Source: Bradyrhizobium ottawaense
Lineage (GTDB): Bacteria > Pseudomonadota > Alphaproteobacteria > Rhizobiales > Xanthobacteraceae
Reading direction: 5' to 3'
NCBI RefSeq assembly: GCF_900099825.1
Contig: NZ_LT629693.1
Coordinates: 3,297,001 to 3,361,000, forward strand
DNA: 64,000 nucleotides
The position numbers and the translations under genes were made by a program. Positions within the stretch are counted from its first letter, which is position 1; every line of letters begins with the position of its first letter. The notes under the pieces were generated by a model. It did not search any database. It was not told the origin of the DNA and saw only the letters and a list, made by a program, of their open reading frames with translations. Below, piece by piece: positions 24,725 to 33,033 of this stretch.

Positions 24725-26467
24725 ATGACCATCCGCCGCCGGGATTTCCTGACGCTAGCGGGCGCTGCAACGCTCGCAGGCAGCCTGCCGCGGCTCGCCC
24801 GCAGCGCCGACAGCGCCTACGATCTCGACCGCTTCGGCAATGCGCGCATCCTGCACATGACCGATACCCATGCGCAGCTCAAGCCGGTCTATTTCCGCGA
24901 GCCGAGCGTCAATATCGGCATCGGCTCCATGCAGGGCAATCCGCCGCATCTGGTCGGCAAGGCCTTTCTCGATCGCTTTGGCATCCGCCCCGATAGCGCC
25001 GATGCCTATGCCTTCACCTCCATCGAATTCGAGAAGGGCGCCGGACGGTTCGGCAAGCTCGGCGGCTTCGCGCATCTGAAGACGCTGATCGACCGGTTGC
25101 GCAGCGATGTCGGCGCCGGGCGCTCGCTGCTGCTCGACGGCGGCGATCTCTGGCAGGGCACCGGGCTTGCCAATGCCATGCAGGGCGCCGACATGGTGGA
25201 TGCCGCCAACCTGCTCGGCATCGAGGCGATGACCGGCCATTGGGAATTCACCTATGGCGAGCAGGTGCTGCGCGACAATCTCGAGCGCTTCAAGGGCGAG
25301 TTCCTGGCGCAGAACGTCTTCCTCACCGAGGAGGCCGCCTTCAACGACGCCAAGGCGTTCGATCCGGCTTCCGGCCGCGTCTTCAAGCCGTCGGTCATCA
25401 AGGACATCGGCGGTCATCGGGTGGCCGTGATCGGGCAGGCGTTCCCGTACGTGCCGATCGCCCATCCCAAGCGTTTCACGCCGGACTGGAAGTTCGGCAT
25501 CCGCGACGAGGAGCTGCAGAAGCTCGTCGACGGCCATCGCAACAACGACAAGGTCGATGCGGTGATCCTGCTGTCGCATAACGGCATGGATGTCGACCTC
25601 AAGCTCGCCAGCCGCGTCACCGGCATCGACGTCATCCTCGGCGGACACACCCATGACGCGGTGCCGCAGCCGATCACCGTGGCCAATGCCGGCGGCGTCA
25701 CGCTCGTCACCAATGCCGGATCGAACGGCAAATATCTTGCCGTGCTCGATCTCGACATCGCCAAGGGCAAGGTCGCCAATGTGCGGTACCGGCTGCTGCC
25801 GGTGTTTTCGGAACTGCTGAAGCCCGATCCGGCGATGCAGGCGCTGATCGAGAAAGCCCGCGAACCACACGCCGCCGCGTGGGGCGACAAGATCGCCGCC
25901 GCCGACCGCCTGCTCTACCGCCGCGGCAATTTCAGCGGCACCATGGATCAACTGATCTGCGATGCGCTGCGCGGCGAACTCCACGCCGAGATCGCGCTGT
26001 CGCCGGGTTTCCGCTGGGGCACGACGGCGCTGGCCGGCCAGCCGCTGACAATGGAAGACGTGCTGGCGCAGACCGCCATCACCTATCCCGAGACCTATGT
26101 CGCGACCATGACCGGCGCCCAGATCAAGGACGTGCTCGAAGACGTCTGCGACAATCTCTTCAACCCCGATCCCTATTACCAGCAGGGCGGCGACATGGTC
26201 CGCGTCGGCGGCCTGTCCTATGCCTGCACGCCTTCGGAGACCGTGGGCAAGCGGATTTCCGAACTGAAGCTCAACGGCGGCCGCACGCTGGAGGCCGGCA
26301 AGAGCTACAAGGTGGCGGGATGGGCCTCGGTCAACGAACAGAAGGGCACGCCGGTCTGGGACGTGGTCGCCAGCCATCTCAGATCGGGCAAGCCACCCAA
26401 CCGGGACGCGCCGGGTGTCACCCTGAAGGGCGTCGACGGCAACCCGGGCATAACGGCACAGCAATGA
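24725..26467 (+). CDS. soxB: Thiosulfohydrolase SoxB
   Basis: 580 residues. A twin-arginine signal (RRRDFLTLAGAA) is followed by the dimanganese 5'-nucleotidase fold with the metal motifs MTDTHAQ, DGGDLWQG, GHWEFTYG, LSHNGMD and GGHTHD, and a C-terminal domain with NFSGTMDQLICDALRGEL. SoxB hydrolyses the terminal sulfone of SoxY-bound thiosulfate, releasing sulfate. The stop overlaps the start of an exported DsrE-like gene. Confidence 0.96.
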   Translation: MTIRRRDFLTLAGAATLAGSLPRLARSADSAYDLDRFGNARILHMTDTHAQLKPVYFREPSVNIGIGSMQGNPPHLVGKAFLDRFGIRPDSADAYAFTSIEFEKGAGRFGKLGGFAHLKTLIDRLRSDVGAGRSLLLDGGDLWQGTGLANAMQGADMVDAANLLGIEAMTGHWEFTYGEQVLRDNLERFKGEFLAQNVFLTEEAAFNDAKAFDPASGRVFKPSVIKDIGGHRVAVIGQAFPYVPIAHPKRFTPDWKFGIRDEELQKLVDGHRNNDKVDAVILLSHNGMDVDLKLASRVTGIDVILGGHTHDAVPQPITVANAGGVTLVTNAGSNGKYLAVLDLDIAKGKVANVRYRLLPVFSELLKPDPAMQALIEKAREPHAAAWGDKIAAADRLLYRRGNFSGTMDQLICDALRGELHAEIALSPGFRWGTTALAGQPLTMEDVLAQTAITYPETYVATMTGAQIKDVLEDVCDNLFNPDPYYQQGGDMVRVGGLSYACTPSETVGKRISELKLNGGRTLEAGKSYKVAGWASVNEQKGTPVWDVVASHLRSGKPPNRDAPGVTLKGVDGNPGITAQQ

Positions 26468-26925
26468 AGGGCCTTTCGACCATCCTTGGCATGCTGGCCG
26501 CGGCGCTGTTGATCGCGACGTCGGCACCGCCTGCGCGCGCCCAGCAGGCGCCGCTGCAGGACAAGCCGTTCGCCGAGCACAAGGTCGTGCTGCAGCTCTC
26601 GGACAATGACCCGCGCAAGCAAAGCATGGTGATCAGCGTCGCCAACAACCTGATGAAGTTCTACGACCCCGACAAGGTGGCGGTCGAGATCGTGGCGTTC
26701 GGCCCGGGCATCGAGCTGCTGCGCCCGGAAAATCCCAACCGCAAGCTGGTTGAAAGCCTGGTCGCGCAGGGGGCGCGGGTCGATATCTGCCTCAACACCG
26801 TCGATACGCTGGAGCGCGAAACCGGCAAGCGTCCGGACTACATTGCCGCCGCCACGCCGGTGCAGGTCGGCGTCGCCCAGATTCTGTTGCTGACCGAAAA
26901 CGGCTACACACTGGTCCGGCCGTGA
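26464..26925 (+). CDS. Exported DsrE-like protein 1
   Basis: 153 residues from the ATG at 26464, overlapping the soxB stop (ATGA). A signal peptide (to about APPARAQ) precedes a DsrE/F-like fold: HKVVLQLSDNDPRKQSMVISVANNLMKFY, IEIVAFGPGIELL and a cysteine in RVDICLNTVD. DsrE proteins pass sulfane sulfur on a conserved cysteine. Being exported and coupled to soxB, it may carry or trap persulfide sulfur in the periplasm. It shares the same plan as the second copy downstream. Confidence 0.85.
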   Translation: MKGLSTILGMLAAALLIATSAPPARAQQAPLQDKPFAEHKVVLQLSDNDPRKQSMVISVANNLMKFYDPDKVAVEIVAFGPGIELLRPENPNRKLVESLVAQGARVDICLNTVDTLERETGKRPDYIAAATPVQVGVAQILLLTENGYTLVRP

Positions 26926-26930
26926 CGGTC

Positions 26931-27044
26931 GTCATTGCGAGCGAAGCGAAGCAATCCACCTCGCCGCACAAAGAAAGAATGGATTGCTTCGCGGAGCCTG
27001 CATCGGGCGCGCATTCGCGCGACCCGTTGGCTCGCAATGACGGG
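26931..27044. repeat. Palindromic intergenic repeat, 'CGTCATTGCGAG' type, copy 2
   Basis: Inverted ends GTCATTGCGAG and CTCGCAATGAC enclose GAAGCAATCCA / TGGATTGCTTC and an extra GC-rich segment. It lies in the sox operon between the two DsrE-like genes. Read through in one frame it gives an IASEAKQS peptide, which is a repeat artefact rather than part of the next protein. Confidence 0.85.
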
Positions 27045-27077
27045 GATAGATATGCATTCCATTTTGGAGAATTTGTA

Positions 27078-27521
27078 ATGTACCGCTTTATAGCCGCCGC
27101 CTTGCTCTCGATCGCGTTTGCCGCCGGGGCCATTGCCGCCGATGCCAAGCCGCATCGCATCGCGATCCAGGTCGACCAGAACGATCCGCAGGTGATGAAT
27201 CTGGCGCTGAACAACGCCACCAACGTCATCGAATATTACCGGGCCAAAAACGAGGACGTCGACATCGATATCGTCACCTACGGTCCCGGCCTGCACATGC
27301 TGCGGTCGGATACGTCCCCGGTGCAGGACCGCATCAAGCGGCTGAAGGACATGGTATTTCCCGGCAAGATCCAGTTCTCGGCCTGCAACAACACCAAGCA
27401 GGGCATGGAAAAGGCCGAAGGCCACGAGATTCCCATTGTCCCCGATGCCACCATCGTGCCGTCAGGCGTCGTCCATTTGATGGAATTGCAGGAGCAGGGC
27501 TGGAGCTACGTCCGGCCCTGA
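27078..27521 (+). CDS. Exported DsrE-like protein 2
   Basis: 147 residues from the ATG at 27078, preceded by TTGGAGA. A signal peptide (to about AGAIAA) leads to the DsrE-like core: HRIAIQVDQNDPQVMNLALNNATNVIEYY, DIDIVTYGPGLHML, a cysteine in FSACNNTKQG and the C-terminal GWSYVRP, which parallels GYTLVRP of copy 1. An upstream in-frame extension is only the translated repeat and is left out. It probably forms a pair or hetero-oligomer with copy 1. Confidence 0.85.
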   Translation: MYRFIAAALLSIAFAAGAIAADAKPHRIAIQVDQNDPQVMNLALNNATNVIEYYRAKNEDVDIDIVTYGPGLHMLRSDTSPVQDRIKRLKDMVFPGKIQFSACNNTKQGMEKAEGHEIPIVPDATIVPSGVVHLMELQEQGWSYVRP

Positions 27522-27625
27522 GGGTCTCCGCCGCCCCAAATCCGGCTGTTCCCAGGAGAAGGGATCGTTTGAGTACGCCGCCCTGATAGAATATCATGCT
27601 CCGGAATCAACATCCGGCAGTGGCC

Positions 27626-28666
27626 ATGATCTTTCGTCAGCTCTTCGACAGCGTCTCGGGCACCTACAGCTATCTGCTCGCCAGCCGGTCCGGCGGCGAG
27701 GCGCTGATCCTCGATCCCGTGCTGGAAAAGGCCGATCGCTACTGCAAATTGCTGCAGGAGCTGGATCTGCGGCTGGTGAAGGCGGTCGATACCCACCTGC
27801 ACGCCGATCACGTCACCGGCCTCGGCGAACTCCGCGACCGCACCCAGTGCATCACCATCATGGGCGAGCAGAGCAAGGCCGACGTGGTGTCGATGCGGGT
27901 CGCTGACGGCGACAAGGTGATGATCGAGGGGCTGAGCCTCGATGTCATGTACACGCCCGGCCACACCGACGATTCCTACAGCTATTTGATGGGCGACCGC
28001 GTCTTCACCGGCGATACGCTGTTGATCCGCGGCACCGGCCGCACCGATTTCCAGAACGGCAGCGCGCGATCGCAATATGATTCGATCTTCAACCGGCTGT
28101 TGAAACTGCCCGACGAGACCATGGTATTCCCCGCCCATGACTACAAGGGCGATACGGTTTCCACCATCGGCGAGGAAAAGCGCTACAACCCGCGCCTGCA
28201 GGTGCGCTCGATCGACGAATATGTCGAGCTGATGGGCAATCTCAATCTGCCGAATCCGAAATTGATGGACGTGGTGCTGCCGGCCAACATGCATGTCGGT
28301 CTGCACCAGGAGGACCTCGCCAAACAGGGACTGGCACTTAGCGCGCGCGATGCCATCGAGGGCTTCGGCCGGCCCGATATCCTGCTGGTCGATTTGCGCG
28401 AGAACAACGAGCGCGCCAAGCACGGCATGTTGGCGGGCGCGCTGCATGCGCCCTACCCCGGAATCTGCGAAAGCCTGCGGCCGGGCGGCATGCTGCGCGA
28501 AGTCGCGGCCGCGACCGGACGCCGCGTGGTGTTCTTCTGCGCGTTCGGCGAGCGCTCGGCGATGGCCGTTGCCGCCGCCAGGAGCGCGGGACTAGCCAAC
28601 ACCGCCCACATCGAGGGCGGCATCGACGCGTGGAAGAAGGCCGGCGGCCCGGTGGTTCACGGGTAG
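27626..28666 (+). CDS. Persulfide dioxygenase-rhodanese fusion (ETHE1/Blh-like)
   Basis: 346 residues from the ATG at 27626 (MIFRQLFDS); ATG 27596 would add ten residues. The metallo-beta-lactamase-fold domain (about 1-230) has the iron-binding motif THLHADHVTG, YTPGHTDDSYSY, GDTLLIRGTGRTDF and FPAHDY, matching ETHE1 persulfide dioxygenases, which oxidise glutathione persulfide to sulfite. A rhodanese domain (about 250-345) has its active cysteine in FFCAFGERSAMAV. Such fusions accompany BigR/SqrR-type regulators. It is cytoplasmic and would clear sulfane sulfur that reaches the cytoplasm. Confidence 0.92.
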   Translation: MIFRQLFDSVSGTYSYLLASRSGGEALILDPVLEKADRYCKLLQELDLRLVKAVDTHLHADHVTGLGELRDRTQCITIMGEQSKADVVSMRVADGDKVMIEGLSLDVMYTPGHTDDSYSYLMGDRVFTGDTLLIRGTGRTDFQNGSARSQYDSIFNRLLKLPDETMVFPAHDYKGDTVSTIGEEKRYNPRLQVRSIDEYVELMGNLNLPNPKLMDVVLPANMHVGLHQEDLAKQGLALSARDAIEGFGRPDILLVDLRENNERAKHGMLAGALHAPYPGICESLRPGGMLREVAAATGRRVVFFCAFGERSAMAVAAARSAGLANTAHIEGGIDAWKKAGGPVVHG

Positions 28667-28839
28667 AGCGTTTTCGAGCGAAGTGACCGGCGCCCGGCGG
28701 GCCGCCCCTTCACTATGATGGCCAAATCCGCGCAATAACGCGGCTTTTGGAGCCTAAAATAACGCCCTAGACGCTGCGATCCGTGGTAACAGTCACCCAG
28801 ATCGTTCGACGATATCGGTCGTGATTTCAGAGGTATAAG

Positions 28840-29097
28840 ATGAACGATGAGCCCAAGAGTCCCGCCGAAATGAAGGAAATTCGGCTGCACCGCAAGCGCA
28901 GCCAGGAGGTCGAAGGCATCAAGGCGATGGCCGAAATAGCGGCCGCCGACATTGCGATCCGGAAACGGACCGAACAGTTGCGCGCGCTGCGTCTGGCCAG
29001 GGAAGCCGCCGATCTGGCAAACCCGCCGGAGCCGAAGGTCAAGGCCAAGCGTGTGACCAAAGCCAAGGTCGCAAGCAAGACCGCGAAAAAAGGCTGA
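28840..29097 (+). CDS. Small basic helical protein, tandem member 1
   Basis: 85 residues, rich in alanine, lysine and arginine, with no signal or membrane segment. A predicted long helix contains KRTEQLRALRLAREAAD, and the C-terminus is a lysine-alanine tail (KAKRVTKAKVASKTAKKG), reminiscent of DNA-binding histone-like tails. The next gene, five bases after its stop, shares the LRALRLAREAA motif and the basic tail. I do not recognise a characterised family; function unknown. Confidence 0.65.
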   Translation: MNDEPKSPAEMKEIRLHRKRSQEVEGIKAMAEIAAADIAIRKRTEQLRALRLAREAADLANPPEPKVKAKRVTKAKVASKTAKKG

Positions 29098-29102
29098 GCA
29101 TC

Positions 29103-29384
29103 ATGAGCAAAGAGGATCGTGATCGCGCCCAGGCGCGCATGGACAAGCAAACGAGGGCCACCCAGGACGCAAGATCCGGGAAGGCTGACCGCGACTCGGC
29201 CAACAAGGCCGTGCTCGACAACATGGCGAAGCTGAGGGCGTTGCGACTGGCGCGCGAAGCGGCCGAGCCTCCGCGCGTTGCCGTGGCGAAGAAGGCGGCC
29301 CCGAAAAAGAAGAAAGCGGACGAACCCGCTCCGGCCCTGTCGGACTGGCTGGCAAGCCAGCAAAGCGGCGGCCGGCGCACGTAG
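29103..29384 (+). CDS. Small basic helical protein, tandem member 2
   Basis: 93 residues, charged and helical. It shares LRALRLAREAAE with the gene just upstream, then a basic segment (VAVAKKAAPKKKKA) and a distinct C-terminus (LSDWLASQQSGGRRT). The two genes look like diverged duplicates in one transcript. No domain is recognised; nucleic-acid binding is a guess from composition. Confidence 0.65.
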   Translation: MSKEDRDRAQARMDKQTRATQDARSGKADRDSANKAVLDNMAKLRALRLAREAAEPPRVAVAKKAAPKKKKADEPAPALSDWLASQQSGGRRT

Positions 29385-29391
29385 AGCATTA

Positions 29392-29416
29392 CCGGTTCTG
29401 ATTGAATCAGAACCGG
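29392..29416. repeat. 25-bp perfect palindrome (Rhizobiales-type repeat)
   Basis: CCGGTTCTGATT and AATCAGAACCGG flank a single central G. It follows the second small basic gene by seven bases and could fold into the 3' end hairpin of that transcript (a T-rich stretch, TCTTTTTG, comes about ten bases later). Confidence 0.8.
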
Positions 29417-29538
29417 GCTCCACTCTTTTTGTTTCGACGCGTTTTCTTGACGCGAACCGCTATCCACCCCGGATCAAGCCCGGGGCGGGCTTTCGCTCGA
29501 AAACGCCATAGCGCAGGTCACCGCAGCAGGGCTGACGT

Positions 29539-29781
29539 TTACGCCGGCCCCGGCCAATCGATCATCGATCGCGTCTTGGTCTCGGCGTCGTAGACCTGCA
29601 CCTGCAGCATCTGGAATTTGTTCTTCAAGGCCATGCCGGCTTCCTCGGCGGCTTCGACGGTGTCGTGATGCGACTTGAAATGACCGTCCACCACCAGCGA
29701 GTAGCCACTGACTGGCGCCTTGTCGGCTCGGATGATTTTACGCGGCTGCGGTTCTTCCGCCTCGATGCGGGGCTTCTTCAT
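29539..29781 (-). CDS. Conserved-looking small protein of unknown function
   Basis: 80 residues. After a charged N-terminus, the middle reads SGYSLVVDGHFKSHHDTVEAAEEAGMALKNKFQMLQVQVYDAETKTRSMI, a compact alpha/beta pattern like that of small DUF domains found in Bradyrhizobium. No catalytic motif or export signal is visible. It is convergent with the two small basic genes. Confidence 0.65.
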   Translation of the reverse strand: MKKPRIEAEEPQPRKIIRADKAPVSGYSLVVDGHFKSHHDTVEAAEEAGMALKNKFQMLQVQVYDAETKTRSMIDWPGPA

Positions 29782-29947
29782 GCTGGCTCCGTGAAAACGC
29801 CCTTGGGGCTCTAACGCCGCAAAAAGGGCAGGAAATTTGCTCTGACCGGGGCTAGGATGAACACCAAAGTCGGTCAGATTGGTGTCATGCCGTTACTCTG
29901 AATCGACCCGCAGGGCAAACGCCGATTGATGCGGCAAAAGGGGTTAA

Positions 29948-30103
29948 ATGGGCGGAACCGGCAAGAACAGCGAACCTCCGAAGAAAACCGACGATAAACC
30001 GAAGAAGCCGCCACGGATTCCCGTCGAGGACGATGATTACGAGGACGGCGACATCGCCACGCCGAAACGCGACCGCTCAGGCAACGACGACGAGCCGTTG
30101 TGA
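29948..30103 (+). CDS. 51-residue acidic/lysine-rich protein of unknown function
   Basis: An ATG-to-TGA reading frame of 51 codons: a lysine- and proline-rich first half (PPKKTDDKPKKPPRIPVE) then an acidic centre (DDDYEDGD) and a DDEPL end. Such a disordered, charged peptide has no recognised fold. Codon use (G/C in third positions) resembles the neighbours, which supports coding, but there is no strong ribosome-binding site. Confidence 0.45.
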   Translation: MGGTGKNSEPPKKTDDKPKKPPRIPVEDDDYEDGDIATPKRDRSGNDDEPL

Positions 30104-30119
30104 GGTAGTGGCCTAATCA

Positions 30120-30274
30120 CCTCTCCCGCTTGCGGGGTCGAGACGAGCGAAGCTCGCTCTTAGGTCGGATTGCATCGAAAGATGCGATCCGGGTGGGGGA
30201 AGTCTCTCCACGAGCTCTGACACCAATTGTGCGGAAGCACCCCACCCCAACCCTCCCCCGCAAGTGGGAGAGGG
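30120..30274. repeat. Intergenic inverted repeat, 'CTCTCCCGCTTGCGGG' type
   Basis: CTCTCCCGCTTGCGGGG (30121-30137) is mirrored by CCCCGCAAGTGGGAGAG (30256-30272) with one mismatch; between them is a second small hairpin (GAGCGAAGCTCGCTC). Such elements are frequent between genes in Bradyrhizobium-like genomes. It fills the gap before the minus-strand ATP-grasp gene. Confidence 0.75.
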
Positions 30275-30292
30275 AGCACGACACCGTTGACG

Positions 30293-31549
30293 TCATGCTT
30301 GATCCGCAAATCCCTCCCCCTCAATCACCCGGATACTCCTCACATCCAGCAGATGCGCGCCAAAGCCGCCGCGGGCGAGTTTGATCGCGAACGCGGGTGA
30401 GGCCAGCAAAAAACCCGCTGTCACTGCCAGCGGCACGGCGCTGATCCAGTCCAGTCCGACCGGCGTGAGTTCTTCGCGGCTGCCGGCATAAGGTCCGCTC
30501 GCCGCCGCGAGCTGCCCGCATTCCCGGATGATATCAGACCGCGTTCCGCCGCGCGATGCGGATCCCAACAGCGCCTGCATCGCCAGATGCGTCCGCACGC
30601 CCTCGCGGCTTTCTGGCAGCGGCGCCGGCGTCTCGCCGAGCGAAAGGCGAAGTAACAGGCCGACCAGATCGGTACCCGAACGATAGGCATTCATGGGCTC
30701 GACCAGCCGCGGATTGCAGTCGATCAATAGCGGCGTCGCATCGTCATGCGGCATGATATAGTCGACCGACAGCGCGCCGTGCCAATCCAGCGCTTGCCCG
30801 ATCGCTTCGACATAACCCCGCACCTGCGGCCGGCTCACGCTCTGCTTGATCGCCTCGCCGCCGCCGACGCCGGGCGCGACCTGGCGATAGCCATGAAAGC
30901 CGAGCATCCGGCCGCGGCAAAACACCGACTGCGCCTTCTCGGTGGTGCCGGCGACGAGGTCCTGCACCAGCACCTCGTCCGCGAATGCATCGCTCGTCGC
31001 CAGATCGCGCAGCGCGTCTTCGAGATCGTCCGCATGGCGCACGAACCAGATGCCGCGGCTCGCGGTGCCGACCGAGGTTTTCACCACTGCCGGAAAGCGG
31101 ATGGCCTCGCGCAGCGCCTGCGCAGATGTGACGATCCGCGTCGGCGGCTGCGGCAGTGCAAGTCGATCGAGCAGCCGGCTGAAGCCCGCCTTGCTGTGCG
31201 CCGTGCGGTAACTGTCGAAGCCCGGCAGCGCCAGACCGATGCGGCCCTCCAGACGCGGCTTTACCCGCGCGAACAGAAATCCCTGCTCATGCGTCGGCAG
31301 CAGCACATCGAAACGGCCGGTCGCGATCAGCCGTTCGATAAAGGCGAGATAGCCGGCAGGATCGGTCCGCAGCCCGGGACAGTGGTGAAATTTGCGCACG
31401 AAGCGCGAGAACCGCGCCAGGCACCAGGGCGAGGGATCGCAGACCTCGACGTGATGGCCCGACAGGCCGAGAATCGTGATGGCCTCGCGGGCTGAGGTAC
31501 TGGAGCCCTCGGAGACGAGCACACGGAGCGGTTTGGTGGCATCGGGCAT
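30293..31549 (-). CDS. ATP-grasp domain protein
   Basis: 418 residues. The N-terminal pre-ATP-grasp fold begins with LRVLVSEGSSTSAREAITILGLSGH; the ATP-grasp domain has FPAVVKTSVGTASRGIWFV, DEVLVQDLV and, for metal binding, the LLIDCNPRLVEP segment. Such enzymes join an acyl phosphate to an amine or thiol nucleophile. A C-terminal part of about 100 residues has a hydrophobic stretch (AVPLAVTAGFLLASPAFAIKLA) that could touch the membrane. Related proteins act in peptide or carbamoyl-phosphate-like synthesis; no substrate can be named. Confidence 0.82.
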   Translation of the reverse strand: MPDATKPLRVLVSEGSSTSAREAITILGLSGHHVEVCDPSPWCLARFSRFVRKFHHCPGLRTDPAGYLAFIERLIATGRFDVLLPTHEQGFLFARVKPRLEGRIGLALPGFDSYRTAHSKAGFSRLLDRLALPQPPTRIVTSAQALREAIRFPAVVKTSVGTASRGIWFVRHADDLEDALRDLATSDAFADEVLVQDLVAGTTEKAQSVFCRGRMLGFHGYRQVAPGVGGGEAIKQSVSRPQVRGYVEAIGQALDWHGALSVDYIMPHDDATPLLIDCNPRLVEPMNAYRSGTDLVGLLLRLSLGETPAPLPESREGVRTHLAMQALLGSASRGGTRSDIIRECGQLAAASGPYAGSREELTPVGLDWISAVPLAVTAGFLLASPAFAIKLARGGFGAHLLDVRSIRVIEGEGFADQA

Positions 31550-31720
31550 GCCGGATCATGGCCGCGCCGGCCCGTCCTTGTCTCCGGCTTTAATGACGCA
31601 TTTGACGCATCCGGACGGTGCCGGGGCAGCCATGCAGCGGCATTCATGGACAAATAACGGACAGCCTATATTTTCACCGCGCCTTGCCGGGCCGTAAGCG
31701 AAACGGGGTTCTGAGCTGAC

Positions 31721-32929
31721 ATGGTCGATATTCTCGCCGCACCGCAGCAATCAAAAGCGGATACTTCGCTGCGCACGCTGACGGCGATTTCGATCGCGCA
31801 TTGGGTCAGCCATTTTCACCTGTTCGTGCTGCCGATGCTGTTTCCGTACCTGAAGGCGCAACTCGGCGTCGGCTATATCGAGCTCGGCTTCGCGCTGACC
31901 GTATTCGGTGTCGTCTCGGGCCTGACGCAGGCGCCGATCGGCTACCTCGCCGACCATATCGGCGCCCGCAAGGTGCTGCTGGCCGGCCTCACCGTCGGCG
32001 GCCTCGCGCTGATCCTGCTCGGCATGCACTTGAGCTACACGTCGCTGATCCTCTGCGCCGCGCTGCTCGGCCTCGCCAACAGCGTCTATCATCCGGCGGA
32101 CTATGCGATCCTGTCGGCGCATATGGACATCAGGCGGATGGGCCGCGCGTTTTCGATTCACACCTTTGCCGGCTTCGTCGGCGGCGCAGTCGCACCCGCG
32201 ATCATGGCGGCTCTGGTGGCAACCGTCGGCGGCCTCGGCGCCCTGATCGTGGCAGGCGCGGTGGGTCCTGCGGTGGCGCTGCTGTTGATTGCCGTCGGTA
32301 TTCCCGACGCCAGCTCGGCCGATCGCAAGGGCGACGGTTCGGCGGCGCCGAAGCAAAGCATCCTCACGCCTGCGATCATCGTGCTGACGATCTTCTTCAT
32401 GCTGCTCGGCCTGTCGAATGCCGGCATCAGCAATTTCGGCGTCGTCGCGCTGATGAGCGGCTACGGCGTGACTTTCTCCGCCGCCAATATCGCGCTGACC
32501 GCGTTTCTCGGCGCCAGCGCGGCCGGCGTATTGGCCGGCGGTTATCTGGCCGACCGCACCCGCCGCCACGGCAGCGTGGCCGCCGCCTGCTTCGGCATCA
32601 ATGCCGTCATCATTTCAGTCATCGCAACCGTCAATCTGCCGGTCGCGGTGCTGACCGCGGCGATGGGACTGGCCGGCTTCCTCGGCGGCGTCATTGCGCC
32701 GTCGCGCGACATGCTGGTCCGCAACGCCGCACCTGAAGGCGCCGCCGGCCGCGCCTTCGGCATCGTCTCCACCGGCTTCAATTTCAGCGGCATCTTGAGC
32801 CCGCTGCTGTACGGCTGGATCATGGACCAGAACATGCCGCATTGGGTGTTCGGCGCCTCCGTCGCCTTCATGGTGCTGACGGTGCTGCTGGCATTGGTCA
32901 CCGACCGCAAGCCGGCGGGAACCGTTTAA
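31721..32929 (+). CDS. MFS transporter
   Basis: 402 residues with about twelve hydrophobic helices and the MFS motif GYLADHIGARKVLL after helix 2; the matching segment in the second half is GYLADRTRRHG. The layout recalls the fosmidomycin-resistance (Fsr)-like branch. It begins 171 bases from the divergent ATP-grasp gene, and an amidohydrolase follows 104 bases downstream, so uptake or release of an N-acyl amino acid is possible but unproven. Confidence 0.85.
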   Translation: MVDILAAPQQSKADTSLRTLTAISIAHWVSHFHLFVLPMLFPYLKAQLGVGYIELGFALTVFGVVSGLTQAPIGYLADHIGARKVLLAGLTVGGLALILLGMHLSYTSLILCAALLGLANSVYHPADYAILSAHMDIRRMGRAFSIHTFAGFVGGAVAPAIMAALVATVGGLGALIVAGAVGPAVALLLIAVGIPDASSADRKGDGSAAPKQSILTPAIIVLTIFFMLLGLSNAGISNFGVVALMSGYGVTFSAANIALTAFLGASAAGVLAGGYLADRTRRHGSVAAACFGINAVIISVIATVNLPVAVLTAAMGLAGFLGGVIAPSRDMLVRNAAPEGAAGRAFGIVSTGFNFSGILSPLLYGWIMDQNMPHWVFGASVAFMVLTVLLALVTDRKPAGTV

Positions 32930-33033
32930 GACTTCAAACGCGCTAACGCATCCCTGAGCCTCATCCCGGCCGGTTGACAGCCTCCCGGGACACCCGATGA
33001 TGCGGCAACAAAACAGATTTGGGATGGAAAGCC

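Noticed and set aside
26922..27077. N-terminal extension of the second DsrE-like protein
   Set aside because: The added residues (IASEAKQS and so on) are a translation of the intergenic palindromic repeat; the true start with a ribosome-binding site and signal peptide is at 27078.
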